Source: Adenanthera pavonina
Lineage: Eukaryota; Streptophyta; Magnoliopsida; Fabales; Fabaceae
DNA: 64,000 bases
Assembly (NCBI GenBank): GCA_026686845.1
Contig: JAIVEN010000010.1
Coordinates: forward strand, 26,510,001-26,574,000
Direction: 5' to 3'
Shown here: piece by piece, positions 1 through 11,707 of the stretch
How the letters are laid out: each line of letters begins with the position of its first letter
Position numbering within the stretch: position 1 is the first letter of the stretch
Notes under the pieces: generated by a model
Told to the model about the DNA's origin: nothing
Databases searched by the model: none
The model's input: the letters and a program-made list of their open reading frames with translations, nothing else
Made by a program: the position numbers and the translations under genes

Positions 1-1931
1 TCTTCAATTGAAAATTGGGGTTTTTCGGTTATAAGTTTGGATCTTTGGTTCTGGCTGAAATCCACAAATTGAAATGGATGAAATGAGGTTAAGGAAGTGT
101 GTTTTAGTGTTCTTCTTGCTTGGATGTGAGTTTTGAAGGTGTATGTATGATTTGAGCTTAACCCTGGGTTGTTTTCAGTTTGGGCTCTTGGGAATCCAAA
201 GTGTATGTGATAGAGTAGCGTTTGAATGGTCCCTAAGTGCTTATTGATAAATAAAAGGGGTGTTGAAACCTTGGGTTGGGCATAAATTGGTTGAATTGTG
301 ATGTTTGGTTATTGGTATATTATGTTAATTGAGGAATTGTGATATTGTGAAGGTTGTTTGGTAGCTTGAGAGGGCTTCAAGTGTGTTGGACAACTCAAGA
401 AGTTTGTGGAATTCGCATGTGTGGTATTGACAACCTGAGGTAATCGGGTATTTGTTTGTATTGTACTATTTGTATGGTATGATAGTACATATATTTGTGT
501 ATATATGCATGTTTCTTTCATACCATGATATTGATGTGCTTGTGTGTATTATTTTCTACATATCATGGTATGCACACAGCTAGATGATGATTATGATTAT
601 GATGAGGATTACATATGTGATGATGATATTGATATGATATGGCATGAAACATAGCATGACATTGAGATCATAATGATTATTATATAATGATACATGAACA
701 TCACCACATGGCATTGTGAGATTCTGATATATGGTAGATTGGGTGGTGATGATGTGATGACGATATGATATATGATAATATATATGTTAGGGAGGATAAG
801 GATGGAATATATATGTTAGGGAGAATAATGATGGAATATATATGTTAGGGAGGATAAGGATGAGATTCCTGCAAGGGAGACATGCATTCCATTCATTTCA
901 CATTGCATTCATGGATTGTATGAGATATATGTATATATATATGTGTGTGTGGTTATTCTTAGTTACTAAGACATTATCTCACACCCCTCTCTCATAAACT
1001 AACCTTTTAGGTGATAGTTCTGGCACTAGTCCTGAGAAGCTGAGGGAGTAGCATTGAACATGGGAATATTAGGTCTATGTAGTTTATGTGTAATTTGGAT
1101 ATGTATCTTGTGCCAAGTAGGATAAAATATTTTGTAAGGAATGTATAACATGGATGCGAATTGTATAGGTGGACATTATATGTATGGATATATATGTGGA
1201 AGTATGTATGTCGTATTGTGGTGTTTACATGGTTTTGGATGTTGGGAAAATAGTATGGTGGTGTTTATGAGCCCAGAGTGGATTTAGGCCTCATTGGTGT
1301 GTTTTAGGGCCTGTAGCCCATTTTGTCAAGTTGGGTTCAAGGGGGTCAAATCTCATAGGGGTGATTCTTTTGATGTGAAACCACTTTGGATAAGTTGGTT
1401 TGGGGGTTTTGGACTTGTATGAATGGTCTTTGAGTGACCATTTGCCTTTGATGGCAATTAAAGGTGGTTAGCGGTGAGTTTTGGTCAATAAGTGGCTAAA
1501 ATAGTGTTAGGGGTCTAGAATCTCCATATAGAGTTAGATTGAGGTGAAGTTGGTGTCTATGGATAGATTGGAACTAGATTGACTTGTAGAAGTTAGAATC
1601 AAGTCAATCAGAGGTTAGAACACAAAGTTATGCGCATTGAAAGTTCACCCTGATGTATGAAGTTTGCTAGTGTAGAAAACCAGTAGGGGGCATCGCGGTA
1701 CTAGGCAGCAAGCCACGGCATCACGAGGTCCAGTAGAGTGGTGAGACAAGGGAGGTCTGAAGCCACAACAGTAAAGTAGCAGTCACAACCCCAGCCTAGT
1801 TTTTGGTGTTGATTGGTTCGTTTCCACTGTTTTAAAATTTTGGGAAGTTGTTTTGAGATGTATGGGTTGCGTTTGGTTGGATTTTGAAGTTTTTGGTCAA
1901 TTTTGGAGGTATTTGGAGGTAGGGTGTTACA
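1..1931 (+). repeat. LTR-A copy 1, truncated by window start
   Basis: This is the right part of a long LTR, ending in GGGTGTTACA at 1931. Read on the minus strand it matches the starts of the copies at 2995, 28071 and 34657 across several hundred bases. Shared landmarks include a tract near 1680-1760 rich in GCGG/CCGC-like motifs and a conserved stretch near 1560-1620. Strand is given in the transcriptional sense implied by the primer-binding site beside the copy at 2995. No primer-binding site follows 1931. The flank is gag sequence of another element in the opposite orientation, so this LTR probably belongs to a later insertion, possibly a solo LTR. A matching left target duplication would lie outside the window. 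Confidence 0.75.
779..865. repeat. minisatellite in LTR-A copy 1, 3 units
   Basis: Three head-to-tail units of about 30 bp share the core TATATGTTAGGGAGGATAAGG. The reverse complement of this core forms a longer array in the LTR-A copy at 28071-30590. Confidence 0.8.
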
Positions 1932-2660
1932 CTCGGCCTCCAAGAGCCACCATTGCCACTACCACTATGGCCACCTCTCTTACTTACCCCACTAGTAGGG
2001 CCTAAATGAGAAAATGGCTTAACCATGGAGTTTCTACTAGCTTTTTCAAACTCCCTCATTCTCCTTGCCAATATTCTCATCCTGGCACAAAGATCCTCAA
2101 ATGATATAAAATCTATTACAAACAACTACTTTTTTAACTCAAACCGAGCACCCTCTCATAGTCATTGTGCTTTTCATATGTCATCCTGATAATTTTTCAA
2201 ATAAGTGGAATACTTTGCCAAGTCGAGGAACTTATCAATATATTCATCCTCCGATAGGTTCCTCTGGTAAAAGACTAAAAACTTCACTTCTTTCTACATC
2301 ATTAGTATTGGAGAAAAGTGATAGGCAAGGAACCTTTCCTTGAAGTAGTCCTAAGTCAACTTGTTCCCCAAACATTCTAGATCAGGCTGTATACTCCTGC
2401 ACCATTGTTTTGCCTTCTTTTCTAGATTGAAGGTGGCAAAATAAACCTTTTGCTCTTAGCTGCAATCCATCACTTCAAAAATGGTCTCCAGTTGTTCAAT
2501 CTACTCCTCAGTGATAGTAGGGTCCATCTTTCCTTCAAAAGCAGGAGGGTCGAACTCTTTGAAATCTTTTAACTGTTAAGATATGCCTCGTTCCCTCTGT
2601 GATGCATGGTTTTGATTCCTTGAACCTTCTCCCCTTATAGTATTAAGGTCAAAATGCATC
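1932..2660 (-). pseudogene. Ty3/gypsy gag fragment, broken
   Basis: The minus strand reads as a retrotransposon gag with interrupting stops. Reading from 2580 down: a start resembling KEFDPPAFEGKMDP, then a stretch resembling VYFATFNLEKKAKQWC, then YFKERFLAYHFSP, then a region ending in basic and Gly/Ser-rich residues (SKRGGHSGSGNGG). These match the retrotransposon gag capsid-like fold followed by an RNA-binding tail. The frame has several stops, so it is not functional. It lies directly downstream, on the minus strand, of a primer-binding site and LTR (2980-5564), the expected order LTR-PBS-gag. It is cut at 1931 by an LTR in the opposite orientation. Protease and polymerase would lie beyond the window or are missing. 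Confidence 0.75.
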
Positions 2661-2979
2661 TCAGCATCTCCCTGAGGCTCATCTTTCACTTCCTTATATT
2701 CATGTTGTTCCATTCTTTCCTGTATCGTAGTTATTGCCTTCTCCTAACTCATGACATGATCAATCAACCTGGTGATGATTGCATGCATCTCCCTCAAGAG
2801 TTCATTGTTGTTAGGCCTACCACATCCAGCCATAGGTAACCTACACATAGTAGCAACACAATTCAGATATCAATATGTTAGTCTAGTAAGAGACCAAGGA
2901 GAGGTGAGAGTACAAAACACAACCCAAGTAAAGTGCCAACTTAGACATACAAGAAGAGAAACAATGACACCAAATCATT

Positions 2980-2992
2980 ACTCTAATACCAA
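2980..2992 (-). other. primer-binding site of LTR-A element
   Basis: The minus strand reads TGGTATTAGAGT three bases after the LTR end (TGACA at 2995). This resembles the initiator-Met tRNA primer site TGGTATCAGAGC of plant LTR retrotransposons. It fixes the transcriptional direction of the LTR-A family. Confidence 0.75.
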
Positions 2993-2994
2993 AA

Positions 2995-5564
2995 TGTCAT
3001 ACCCTAAACTCATAAGGCCATACTATGCCACTTGTCACAACAAAACAGAAAAGAAAAAGACAGAACCAAGGGGTAGCACCGCGGCCAAGCACTATAGCAC
3101 TGCATCCTGAGATATTTCTGGGTGAACCTAGGAAGGGACCCGAGATGCCTAGCACTGTGGCCATGGTTATAGTGTCGTAGTGCCAATATCAGATTTCATA
3201 TCAACACCTTGCTAGTTTTTGACCGAACTCTTGATGCACACAACTTTATGCTCCGACTTCTGATCAATCGGATTCCAACTTCTACAGATCAATCTTGTCA
3301 TAATCTAACTATAAACACTAGTTTTACTTTAATCCTTCTTTGTATGGAGACTTTTTATGGTCATAACTAATTTGGTCACTCTTTGGCGGTAAACAAGAAC
3401 CTAACACCACCAATAGCCACCCATAAGCGATTGGCATGTAAAGACCATTTCTACAGGTCATAAGAGACTCAAGGAATATGTCCAAGAAGGTTTTAACCGA
3501 AGAAACCACTCCTCCAAATTTTGACCCCCTTGAACCCTAACTCAAACTAATGAACTATATGCCTATTTTGCAAAACCAAGGGCCTAAAGCATATACTAGG
3601 CTTACACTCTAGGCATACCAACCCATAGGGACCTAGAGACTTCAATCTCAAATCAAACACATTCAAGCATCTAGGAAAGGTATATCGCATAGCGCATAGG
3701 ACATAATCAACATTTAACATTAAGCATACAATAGTCATGACCTAAATCACATCAGTTCATAAATCTCTACATAACGTGGTGGCACTTTATTGGAAATAAA
3801 GGAATAACAAAGATATGAAGAATACAATTCCCAGCACCTACAAGTACACTCTTAATCCTCTTTGCCCAAGCCTTCCTTGTCAATGAATGTTAATAACAGA
3901 TATAATTCATCACCAATGCAATATGCATGATATGCAAACACCAATCCCATAAATACAAGACAAGAACCATGTGCTAGTTACCATGACAAGGTAACCTTAA
4001 CCAGTGGACCCCTTCCAACAACCCGCGATAGCCGATTCTAGGGTTACAGCCTAACTGTCCTACCAATGGTGATGACTTGGCCAAAAGCCATTGCACCAAA
4101 GGTTGAACTATGGCTTTCCTTCCCTTAAACCAATCGAACTAGTGGTTATTTAGAGAAGGTGCACCCCAATTCACAGCTACCTAAGTCTTCCAACTATTGA
4201 ACGACTATTTAATGATTGGGATAAACAAAAGCCTCACCACTTGAGCATAAGGCCTCATGTGCTATTTAATGGTTGAGGATATCATGTGGTATATAGAGTA
4301 TTGTCACCCAGACCATATGTCCCAAAAATGTACACAATGTGATAATGCCTAATGCATGCTAACATGTCAACATATATTACTTTCCAAAGTGCTAGCATGC
4401 TATATGAATGTAAACAACATATCATAGGGTGCATAATCATCATTTCATATCAATAATCATTATATTTCACATATATCATAATCACTAACATTATATTGCT
4501 ATTTTCCTCATACAACGAGATAAGGATAATAACTTACTAGCTGAGTAGCTGCACATATCATGATATGAATATGATCAATCATATTCAAGCTATAAGACAT
4601 ATCATGATATGAAAAGATAAAATATATATACAGCATGCTATCATGATATGAAAATGACTGAACATATTTTACAAACATAGAAAGAAAACCCCAGTTACTT
4701 CAACCATCCAACTCGCTCGACACCTCGGTAGGCCAAATGGAGCAACCACAACCAAATCCAAAGCTTTCCTAAACACAAATCAGAGCCAAGAGATCCCAAG
4801 CAAGCAATACAATAACTTATATCACATCAATTTCTCATTACCATTACAATTCCCAACATTTAATATTTGCAAATACCAACTAAATCATATCCGAAATAGA
4901 AACAGAGCTTCCTCAAGCCAACCCAAGTATCAAAATACCCAAAACAACTCTTGGATTCACAATCATACATATACAACTTTGGATTCCTAAAGATATGAAC
5001 ACTTGAGGGTTAGGGTTTGGGAAATATGTCACTTAAACAGCATAAAATCAACACTCAATCCATAGAAACATCCAACAACACTTCTAGGACACATTTATAC
5101 ACAATTTAATTAGTGAAAACTTACCCAAATTCGAACCTTAGCCCAAATCATGAAAGTCACTGATTATTCTTGAGGAAAAATGAAGATGAGGATTGAGGAT
5201 GATTTTACCAACAAGAATAAATCAAACCACCAAGGCCGAAAATGTCAAACCCTAGTACAACTCATCATTCTTCCTTTATTTTCCTTTTTGTTCACAACTC
5301 GATCTGATGTCTAATTGAATCAAGTTTCACGATTAACACTGCAGTGCCACTTAAGTTTGCCATGGTGCCAGGGCGCTCAGGTTTCTACCCAGGCACGAAC
5401 CTCTATTGTTCCCTATCGTGGCTTTACTATTCACCACCGCAGCACTAATGCTCTCTGTTTCCATTTCCAATTTGCTCTATTTTGATCCTTCATCGGGTCT
5501 TGTTCCCTTTGGTCCTGCACCATTAGATAAAGTCTTTCTTAAAACAATGTTTAGGGTCATTACA
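2995..5564 (-). repeat. LTR-A copy 2, complete 5' LTR (2570 bp)
   Basis: It is bounded on the plus strand by TGTCATACCC and GGGTCATTACA, the TG...CA ends of an LTR. On the minus strand it is followed by a tRNA-Met-type primer site and then gag, so it acts as a 5' LTR. The length agrees with the complete copies at 28071-30590 (2520 bp) and 34657-37218 (2562 bp). The small ORFs inside it on both strands look fortuitous. Confidence 0.8.
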
Positions 5565-5820
5565 AGAAGGAAAATGATAGAGTGAAAGACCGATTATAGA
5601 GGGATGAAGGGTTGCAATAGAGGAGAGAAATTTCGCCAAGTTAAGAAGGGTTATGAGCTAAAAAAATTGAGTGGAAGAACTATGCATTGAGGGTAGTTTA
5701 GTCATTTCAAATTAATTTTTTTGATCATTTTAGGACCTTGGTATGATTTTGGCATTTTAGAATGTTTAGATCTATAAATGGTAGTAATTGACCATTTTGG
5801 TCTTTAAGTGTCATTTTCCC
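5565..5820. other. unassigned AT-rich flank
   Basis: A short stretch between the LTR-A end and the tandem AT-rich units. I see no coding signal and no recognisable repeat boundary. Confidence 0.5.
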
Positions 5821-7260
5821 TAACTATTTTTAACTACCACTTTTATACTATGTAAATTACTTGTTTGTCCATTATATTTAAGACACGAGAAAACATAAAA
5901 ATAACATGAAAAAGTACTAATATTTAATATTCATAATAAAAAATTTATGTTACAAATAATAAATAAATTAAATCTTAAATTGAAAATAAGTAGAGAAACA
6001 AAGTGCAGGTTGTGAGAGTTAGATCTAATTTTTTAAAAAAATTTAAAAAACTAAAAAATAAAAGGAAGAAAAGGGACAAAGCAATGGCCTCCACACTCAA
6101 ATATGAGAATAAATATGAGTCATTTTTAATCCAAAATATAAAGGACAAATATAATTTGTCTCATATATTTGTTTATTTTTCTAATATTCATATTAAATGT
6201 GGGTCAATATTTTCTTATAAGAGAGAAATTCAGTTGTGTATAGATTAATTTAAGAGTGTTTTTAGGAAAACTTTTTCAATTTGGGACACATTTAATATAA
6301 TTAACCATTTATAACCATCATTCTTGATTTCTATGTAAGTTAGTTATTCATCCCTTATATTAACTATTTTTAATCACCATTCTTAGTCTATGTAAATTAG
6401 TTATTCATTCCTTCTATTTTGAGACCAGAAAGAGCATAAAAACAAAAACAATATGAATAATGAATAAGTACTAATATTTAATATTTATAATTTGAAATTT
6501 ATGTTAGAAACAGTAAATAAATTAAAATCTCAAATTTGAAAATGGAAAAGGAAAAAAAGATGGGCCCTAGATCTGATTTTAAAAAAATTAAAACTAAAAC
6601 CAAAAAAAAAAATAGGCCCTCACCCAAGATGAACAGTAAATATAGTCGTTTGTACAATGATGTTACGATGTGTATTGCACCGGGAAGGGGAAAAAAAGTT
6701 AAAATAAACAATTATTTGAGCTACCTTTAAAGTACCAAATATAAATTAATTATTCATTCTTTACAGTAACTATTTTTAATCGGTTATTCATTCTTTAGAT
6801 ATAAGATCGAATGAACCACAAAAATAATATGAATAAGTATTGGTATTTAATATTTATAATTAGAAATTTATATTACAAATAGTAAATAAATTAAAATCTT
6901 AAATTGAAGAAAAAACTGCAGGCGGGAAGAATAGTGAAATTGGTTTTTAAAAGAAAATTAAAACAAAAAAAAGGATGACCCCAGATCTGATTTTGAAAAT
7001 ATTAAAACCAAAACTAAAAAAAAAAAATAGAAAGGTGGCTTCCACACTACAAAAAAAGAAGCGTGGCAAAATTTAAAAAGATAATGTGGGGCCCAATATA
7101 AACAGTAATTTGTGCCAGCAAATGAGATGAAGTTTGAAAGGAGAGGGATTGTCCCCTCCCATCTAGATCTGTCAATGTGTAAATCTAGAATAGTTGGTAA
7201 CGTCAATTATCATATCATTACTAAAACAAACTGAAACCTAATTAAATGGTTAGTCTTAAG
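5821..7260. repeat. three imperfect tandem units, 0.4-0.54 kb
   Basis: Units begin at 5821, 6361 and 6767, each opening with TAACTATTTTTAA. Each contains in the same order an ATTTAATATTTATAAT-like tract, a GAAATTTATGTTA...AGTAAATAAATTAAA tract, and an AGATCTGATTTT tract followed by A-rich sequence. Unit 1 is longer because it holds an extra half-copy at 6290-6360. The short ORFs here arise from the A-rich tracts and show no protein character. Confidence 0.7.
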
Positions 7261-9117
7261 TTTGAAAAAATATATAGTTGTTATTTGTTTGATTCAAAGA
7301 ATGTTCATACGTTTCCAGATTTAAACTTCTAAATAGATTTGACAGGGTTTCGTTACGCTGATAGAAGTATTGATGATTCAAATTATGGGATAAACTAAAC
7401 ATTCAAGATTCCCCCGACAATTAATGATTATCTAAATAAATAAATACAAAAGGAAATTATCCAATGCTTTCTTTTTTTAAAAAAAATGGTCACAATTTAA
7501 TTCTTGTACACAAATGTTCTCGAGTTTTTTCCAATAAATTGTGACGGTTTATATGACCTTTTTTTAAAATTTTTTTAGGGATATCTATATTTTTCTTTGA
7601 ATAATTTAGATGAATTCTTTTTTTTATATATAAGTTGAGAAAATTTGAATTGAATTAATATTTTTTTATTTTTTCACTTATCTAACCAATAAATAAATAG
7701 AAAAGAATATAGTACAAGTACACCAAAATAAAAATATAGAAAAGAAGAGAGAATAGTTATCTTTGATCCACATGACCCTTTTTAACATGAAGTGGTTCAC
7801 TTTTCTTGTTAACGATTGAGAAATTCTTTAACCAAATAAGATCGAGTGTAGGTGACCTGCAGGAATAATCAGAAATTTCAATATTAGCCGCATAGATAGA
7901 ACCGATTAAGGTTAGTACTCTAATACGCTCTCTTTGTTTTTTTCCCCAAAAATTAAAGAAATAAAGAAGCCAGTATGGCATCTCCACGGTTCTGATGAAT
8001 TATTATTATTATTATTTTTGATAAACCGCGGCTTGATTTTATTTGAAGCATTATTTGACAATTATTAATTTCGGAAATTGCTTTAATTACTTACTGAGTA
8101 AATTATTTTATGGAGTGATTTAATTGGATATCCTATACAGTGCCCACATTCGACGAACCACTAGAGTGTAGCATAAAATTAAAATATTTATATTATTTTT
8201 ATATTTTTTAATTGATATATAACAAATTTATCCATTCCTACCTCTTGAGCAATTGAAAAATATAGGTACTCTTGAATCTCTTCTTAATAGATTTAAGACC
8301 TCTACGTTAATGTATCATGTACATCTCATTTGGATCGTCCAAAATTAGATATTTAAACCATCCAGATTTTATTAGTTTGTTATTTTATTTTAAGTTAAAA
8401 TATTAATTTTTTAATATATATGTTGATTATCCTAGTATTGATTCTATTTGGTATCTCCATTACTTAAAATACCAAAAAAAAAAAAATTCAAGTCTAATCA
8501 AAAAAATGAAAAGATCTCGACAATCCAAATTTCGTTCGGAAGGTTTACGAAAGAACTACACATAGAGCACATGGCTTTAATTATAAAAGAAATACACTTG
8601 CAAGGGACTGTACCAGTTTAATCAAGAAGTACATTTATAAGATTGTACTAGTTTAACCAAAAATCTCAAATTTAACTCCTAAAAATACAATAGTGTTAAA
8701 TACTTGATAATAGAACTTACTGCCCGAAATGATCTCACCCAACTTGAATGTGATTAGTCTGAATTTCAATAAATCCTCTAGTTGAAGTAAGATAAATTTA
8801 AAATAACCAGTTAAAGTGGAATAAGTTTAAGATAAGGAGTGTGCATGCCAAAAAAGAAAAAAAGAAATGTGGTTGAGATTCAATTCCCTCTGCGGCAGCA
8901 ATTATGGCTTCCGTCATTTTCTTCACCATTTATAGAAAGTTTAAAATAAATATAGAATAATTATAGTAAATAAAAATATGAAACAAAGGAGAGTCAGCAA
9001 TCATTCGCATGAGAAAATGTGGCGACCAACAAACAACTATAATTGATTAGAAAATAACATAAGTTGCCCCACTTAATAATGCAAGCTTCACAACACACCC
9101 CCAATTAATCTTGACCC
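7261..9117. other. upstream region of invertase relic, no gene seen
   Basis: AT-rich sequence with homopolymer runs and no convincing ORF. A less AT-rich island at 7760-7990 holds a 76-codon minus-strand ORF that I could not assign. The last few hundred bases probably held the promoter of the invertase gene before its decay. Confidence 0.5.
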
Positions 9118-9121
9118 AGCA

Positions 9122-9188
9122 TATAAATGCCAAAGTTGCCTTTGCATCACATTGTTGTCTCCTTTAGTTTTGCAGTTTGTATATATAA
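9122..9188 (+). promoter_or_regulatory. candidate TATA boxes of invertase relic
   Basis: TATAAAT at 9122 and TATATAA at 9182 lie 248 and 188 bp upstream of the invertase ATG. Either is a plausible spacing for a plant core promoter with a 5' leader of 150-220 bases. Assigned by position and motif only. Confidence 0.4.
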
Positions 9189-9369
9189 TCTCTGTTATTT
9201 TTCCGTTCTCTTTTTTTAAAATTAGCTGATAGGGCGTATCTGGGAAATTCCCAGCGGCTTACTCACATCACAGCCTCTCCAAGTTTCAGAAATCTGTAGT
9301 ACAGAGGAAGAAAGGTTTTCCTCTCCGAGTTTCTGTGGTTTAATTCTGGTTCTTAATTTCAGCCTCAAG

Positions 9370-9781
9370 ATGGGAGAATCGAGAGATGATCAAAGCCTCC
9401 CTTGCACCTACACTGCTCTTCTAGATGGACCCAATAAGTCCCTGGAAACTCCATCTTCTAGAGCTTTGAAAAAGATATTAATGGTGGTATTTTCTGGGTC
9501 CTTACTGGTTGCTTTCGTCGAAGCCTTTCATGAATATAAAGCATCCAATGCTTATCGTCTTGACTCCATAGTGACCCCATCTCAACAAGATTCATCCTTA
9601 AGGGTCGTGCCTTCCACCAAATGGAAGCCTGTTTCCCTAGGTGTATCGGAAGGGGTGCCAGAGAAAACTAATAACAGGTTGTTTGGCGCCTCCATTGGCG
9701 AATCTTTTCCTTGGAACATTAGTATGCTCTCCTAGCAGAGAACGGCTTTTCATTTCCAGCCTGAGATGAATTGGATGAACG
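9370..9781 (+). pseudogene. invertase exon 1 with premature stop
   Basis: It encodes a start resembling MGESRDDQSLPCTYTALLDG, a hydrophobic anchor at about residues 36-52 (ILMVVFSGSLLVAFVEA), and the propeptide region up to the WMN of the NDPNG motif. The cytosolic tail plus single anchor is typical of vacuolar invertase precursors. The TAG at 9733-9735 stands where the family has Trp, in a stretch corresponding to LSWQRTAFHFQP. Beyond it the frame continues with RTAFHFQPEMNWMN and ends with a single G at 9781, followed by GTAATT. The split codon (G|AT) is the conserved exon 1/mini-exon phase. The ATG at 9370 is chosen because it opens the conserved N-terminus. Confidence 0.93.
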
Positions 9782-10070
9782 GTAATTCCCTTAATTCTTG
9801 TTCTTCTTTGTTCAATCTTGTCTGGTTTAACATTAAACATTGGCATTTAAACTTCATATCTATTCTTCGTGGGGATCATGGGATACAACTATTATTTCTT
9901 CATGAAATTTATGTAAATGCATCAATTTTCTTTTTCTTTCCATACTATTTTGTAAATACGATTATAGATGATATGTAAGTTGTATGCGGCTATTATTTTT
10001 CTCTGAATGGAACAGTGATAAAAGGATGCCTAAAGGTGGGGTCACCTCTGGGGTAGAAAAACATGGAAAG

Positions 10071-10317
10071 TGGCTCAGAAACCAAAACTGTAAAAGGAAC
10101 TCTATTTTCTACAATATCTCTTCAATGCTTCACAAGGAAAAATGGCCTCCTTTTATACTAGTTTCCAGAGGCACAAAACGTATGGAGTTTGATGAGGAAT
10201 TATAGCAATTATTGAGGGGTTGTGGGAGAGGGAGTTACATGGAATTATGGAGGAAGGAGTTACGGGAATGGAAGTTACATGATGATTATTATACAGTTTT
10301 AGTTATGATCCATTTCA
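10071..10317 (-). repeat. 3' LTR of element D (247 bp)
   Basis: It aligns end to end with 19926-20173 with about 19 substitutions and one indel by hand count, nearly all transitions. It runs on the minus strand from TGAAATGG to GAGCCA. Confidence 0.93.
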
Positions 10318-11280
10318 TTCTCCTTGAGTTGGAGGGAACTCACCCTCGAGTCAAAGTCAGCGTCATCATCCAAATAAGGTGCCAAGTCAGCAACATTGAA
10401 AGTGGCAGAAACTCCATAAGCACCAGGCAATTCAACCTTATAAGCATTGTTGTTGATCTTTTGTACAATCTTGAAAGGACCATCAGCTCTAGGAGACAAC
10501 TTGGCATTGGGCTGTTTAGGAAAATACTCTTTTCTTAGATGTATCCAAACCAAGTCTCCCACATTAAAGATCTGTTACTTCCGATGCTTGTCTCGCTGTG
10601 TCTTGAGTTTGAAATTCTGCTTCTAGATTCTTTCATGAACTTGTTCATGCAACTTCTTGATTTCCTTAGCCCTTTGATCGGCATCAGAACTATATACTGC
10701 TGCTTATCAAGCGAATAGGTCAAGTCTAGTGGACTAAGGGGACGAGTGCCGTAAACAACTTCAAATGGACACTTTCCAGTTGCTTGATTAATAGAATTAT
10801 TGTAGGAAAATTCAAATTGAGCAAGAACAAGGTCCCACTGCTTCAAATTCTTTCCCACGAAACTTCAAAGAAGATTTCCCAGAACTTTGTTAATAGCTTC
10901 AGTTTGACCGTCTGTCTGTGGATGGCCAGCGCTGCTAAATTGGAGCTTAGTTCCCATCTTCTTCCATAACATCCTCCAAAAGTGGCTAAGGAACTTAACA
11001 TCACAATCAGAAGTAATAGTTTTTAGAATTCCATGGAGACGAATAATCTCTTTGAAGTACAAATTTGCAACTTGCACCGCATCATTGGCCTTTTGGCGTG
11101 GAATAAAATGGGCCATCTTTGGAAATTGATCCACAACAACCATGATGGAATCTTTTTGTCTCTGTATTCGGGGTAAACCAAGAACAAAATCCATGCTCAC
11201 ATCTTCTCATGGTGCTTCTGGAACCGATAATGGCATGTATAATCTTGTATTTTGCCCTTTCATCTTAGCCAAATGACATA
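10299..11280 (-). pseudogene. element D integrase core and C-terminus, broken
   Basis: Several frames on the minus strand give the integrase catalytic core and C-terminal domain. The core opens at 11200 with MSMDFVLGLPR and continues through VVVDQFPKMAHFIP. A segment around TITSDCDVKFLSHFW has the SD.D.KF pattern that carries the second catalytic Asp, and SSAGHPQTDGQTEAINK carries the Glu. The downstream FEFSYNNSINQATGKCPFEVVYG block and the MGDLVWIHLRKE...ADGPFKIVQK block are the usual Ty3/gypsy integrase tail. Stops and frame changes near 10560 and 10870 break it. The final residues run into the LTR, and no chromodomain is recognised. Confidence 0.9.
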
Positions 11281-11287
11281 TTCGACA

Positions 11288-11683
11288 TCACTGTATATGC
11301 CAGTTGACATCTCGTTCAAGCCTTGGCCAGTAGAAATTCTCTTTGACCAGATCAACTATCTTGTCTCTGCTAAAATGACCAGCTAAACCTCCATCGTGAG
11401 CTTCCCAGATTATTGCCTTCCTCAAAGAACCCTGAGGAATGTATAGATTGTTTCCTCGAAATAGAAATCCATCATGTCGATAATACTGGTGGAATGATTG
11501 ATCGGCAGTAGCTTCCCATACTCCATGAAAATCAGGGTCATCCTGGTATAGCTTCTTGACAATATCAAAACCAATAACTTTGGTTTGTATTGTTGTTAGT
11601 AACACATGTCGACAGCTAAGAGCATCAACTACAGAGTTTAAAATTCCAGCCTTGTGCTTAATGAGGAATGGATAAGACTGCAA
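11288..11683 (-). pseudogene. element D RNase H end and integrase N-terminus
   Basis: This 131-codon segment starts with LIKHKAGILNSVVDALSCR, the conserved end of the RNase H domain (normally ADALSR). It continues with the linker and the histidine-rich start of the integrase zinc domain (IIWEAHDGGLAGHFSRDK). It is separated from the upstream reverse transcriptase/RNase H frame by a stop near 11709 and from the integrase core by breaks near 11280. Confidence 0.88.
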
Positions 11684-11707
11684 GATTTCACTCCAACGGG
11701 CATGTTT

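Noticed and set aside
2654..3110. Plus-strand ORFs of 61 and 112 codons
   Set aside because: They are antisense to gag and cross the LTR-A boundary, so they are shadows.
7757..7987. 76-codon minus-strand ORF in a less AT-rich island, considered as an organelle-derived insertion
   Set aside because: I could not match it to any plastid or mitochondrial gene from memory. It is left as unassigned; a search against organelle genomes would settle it.
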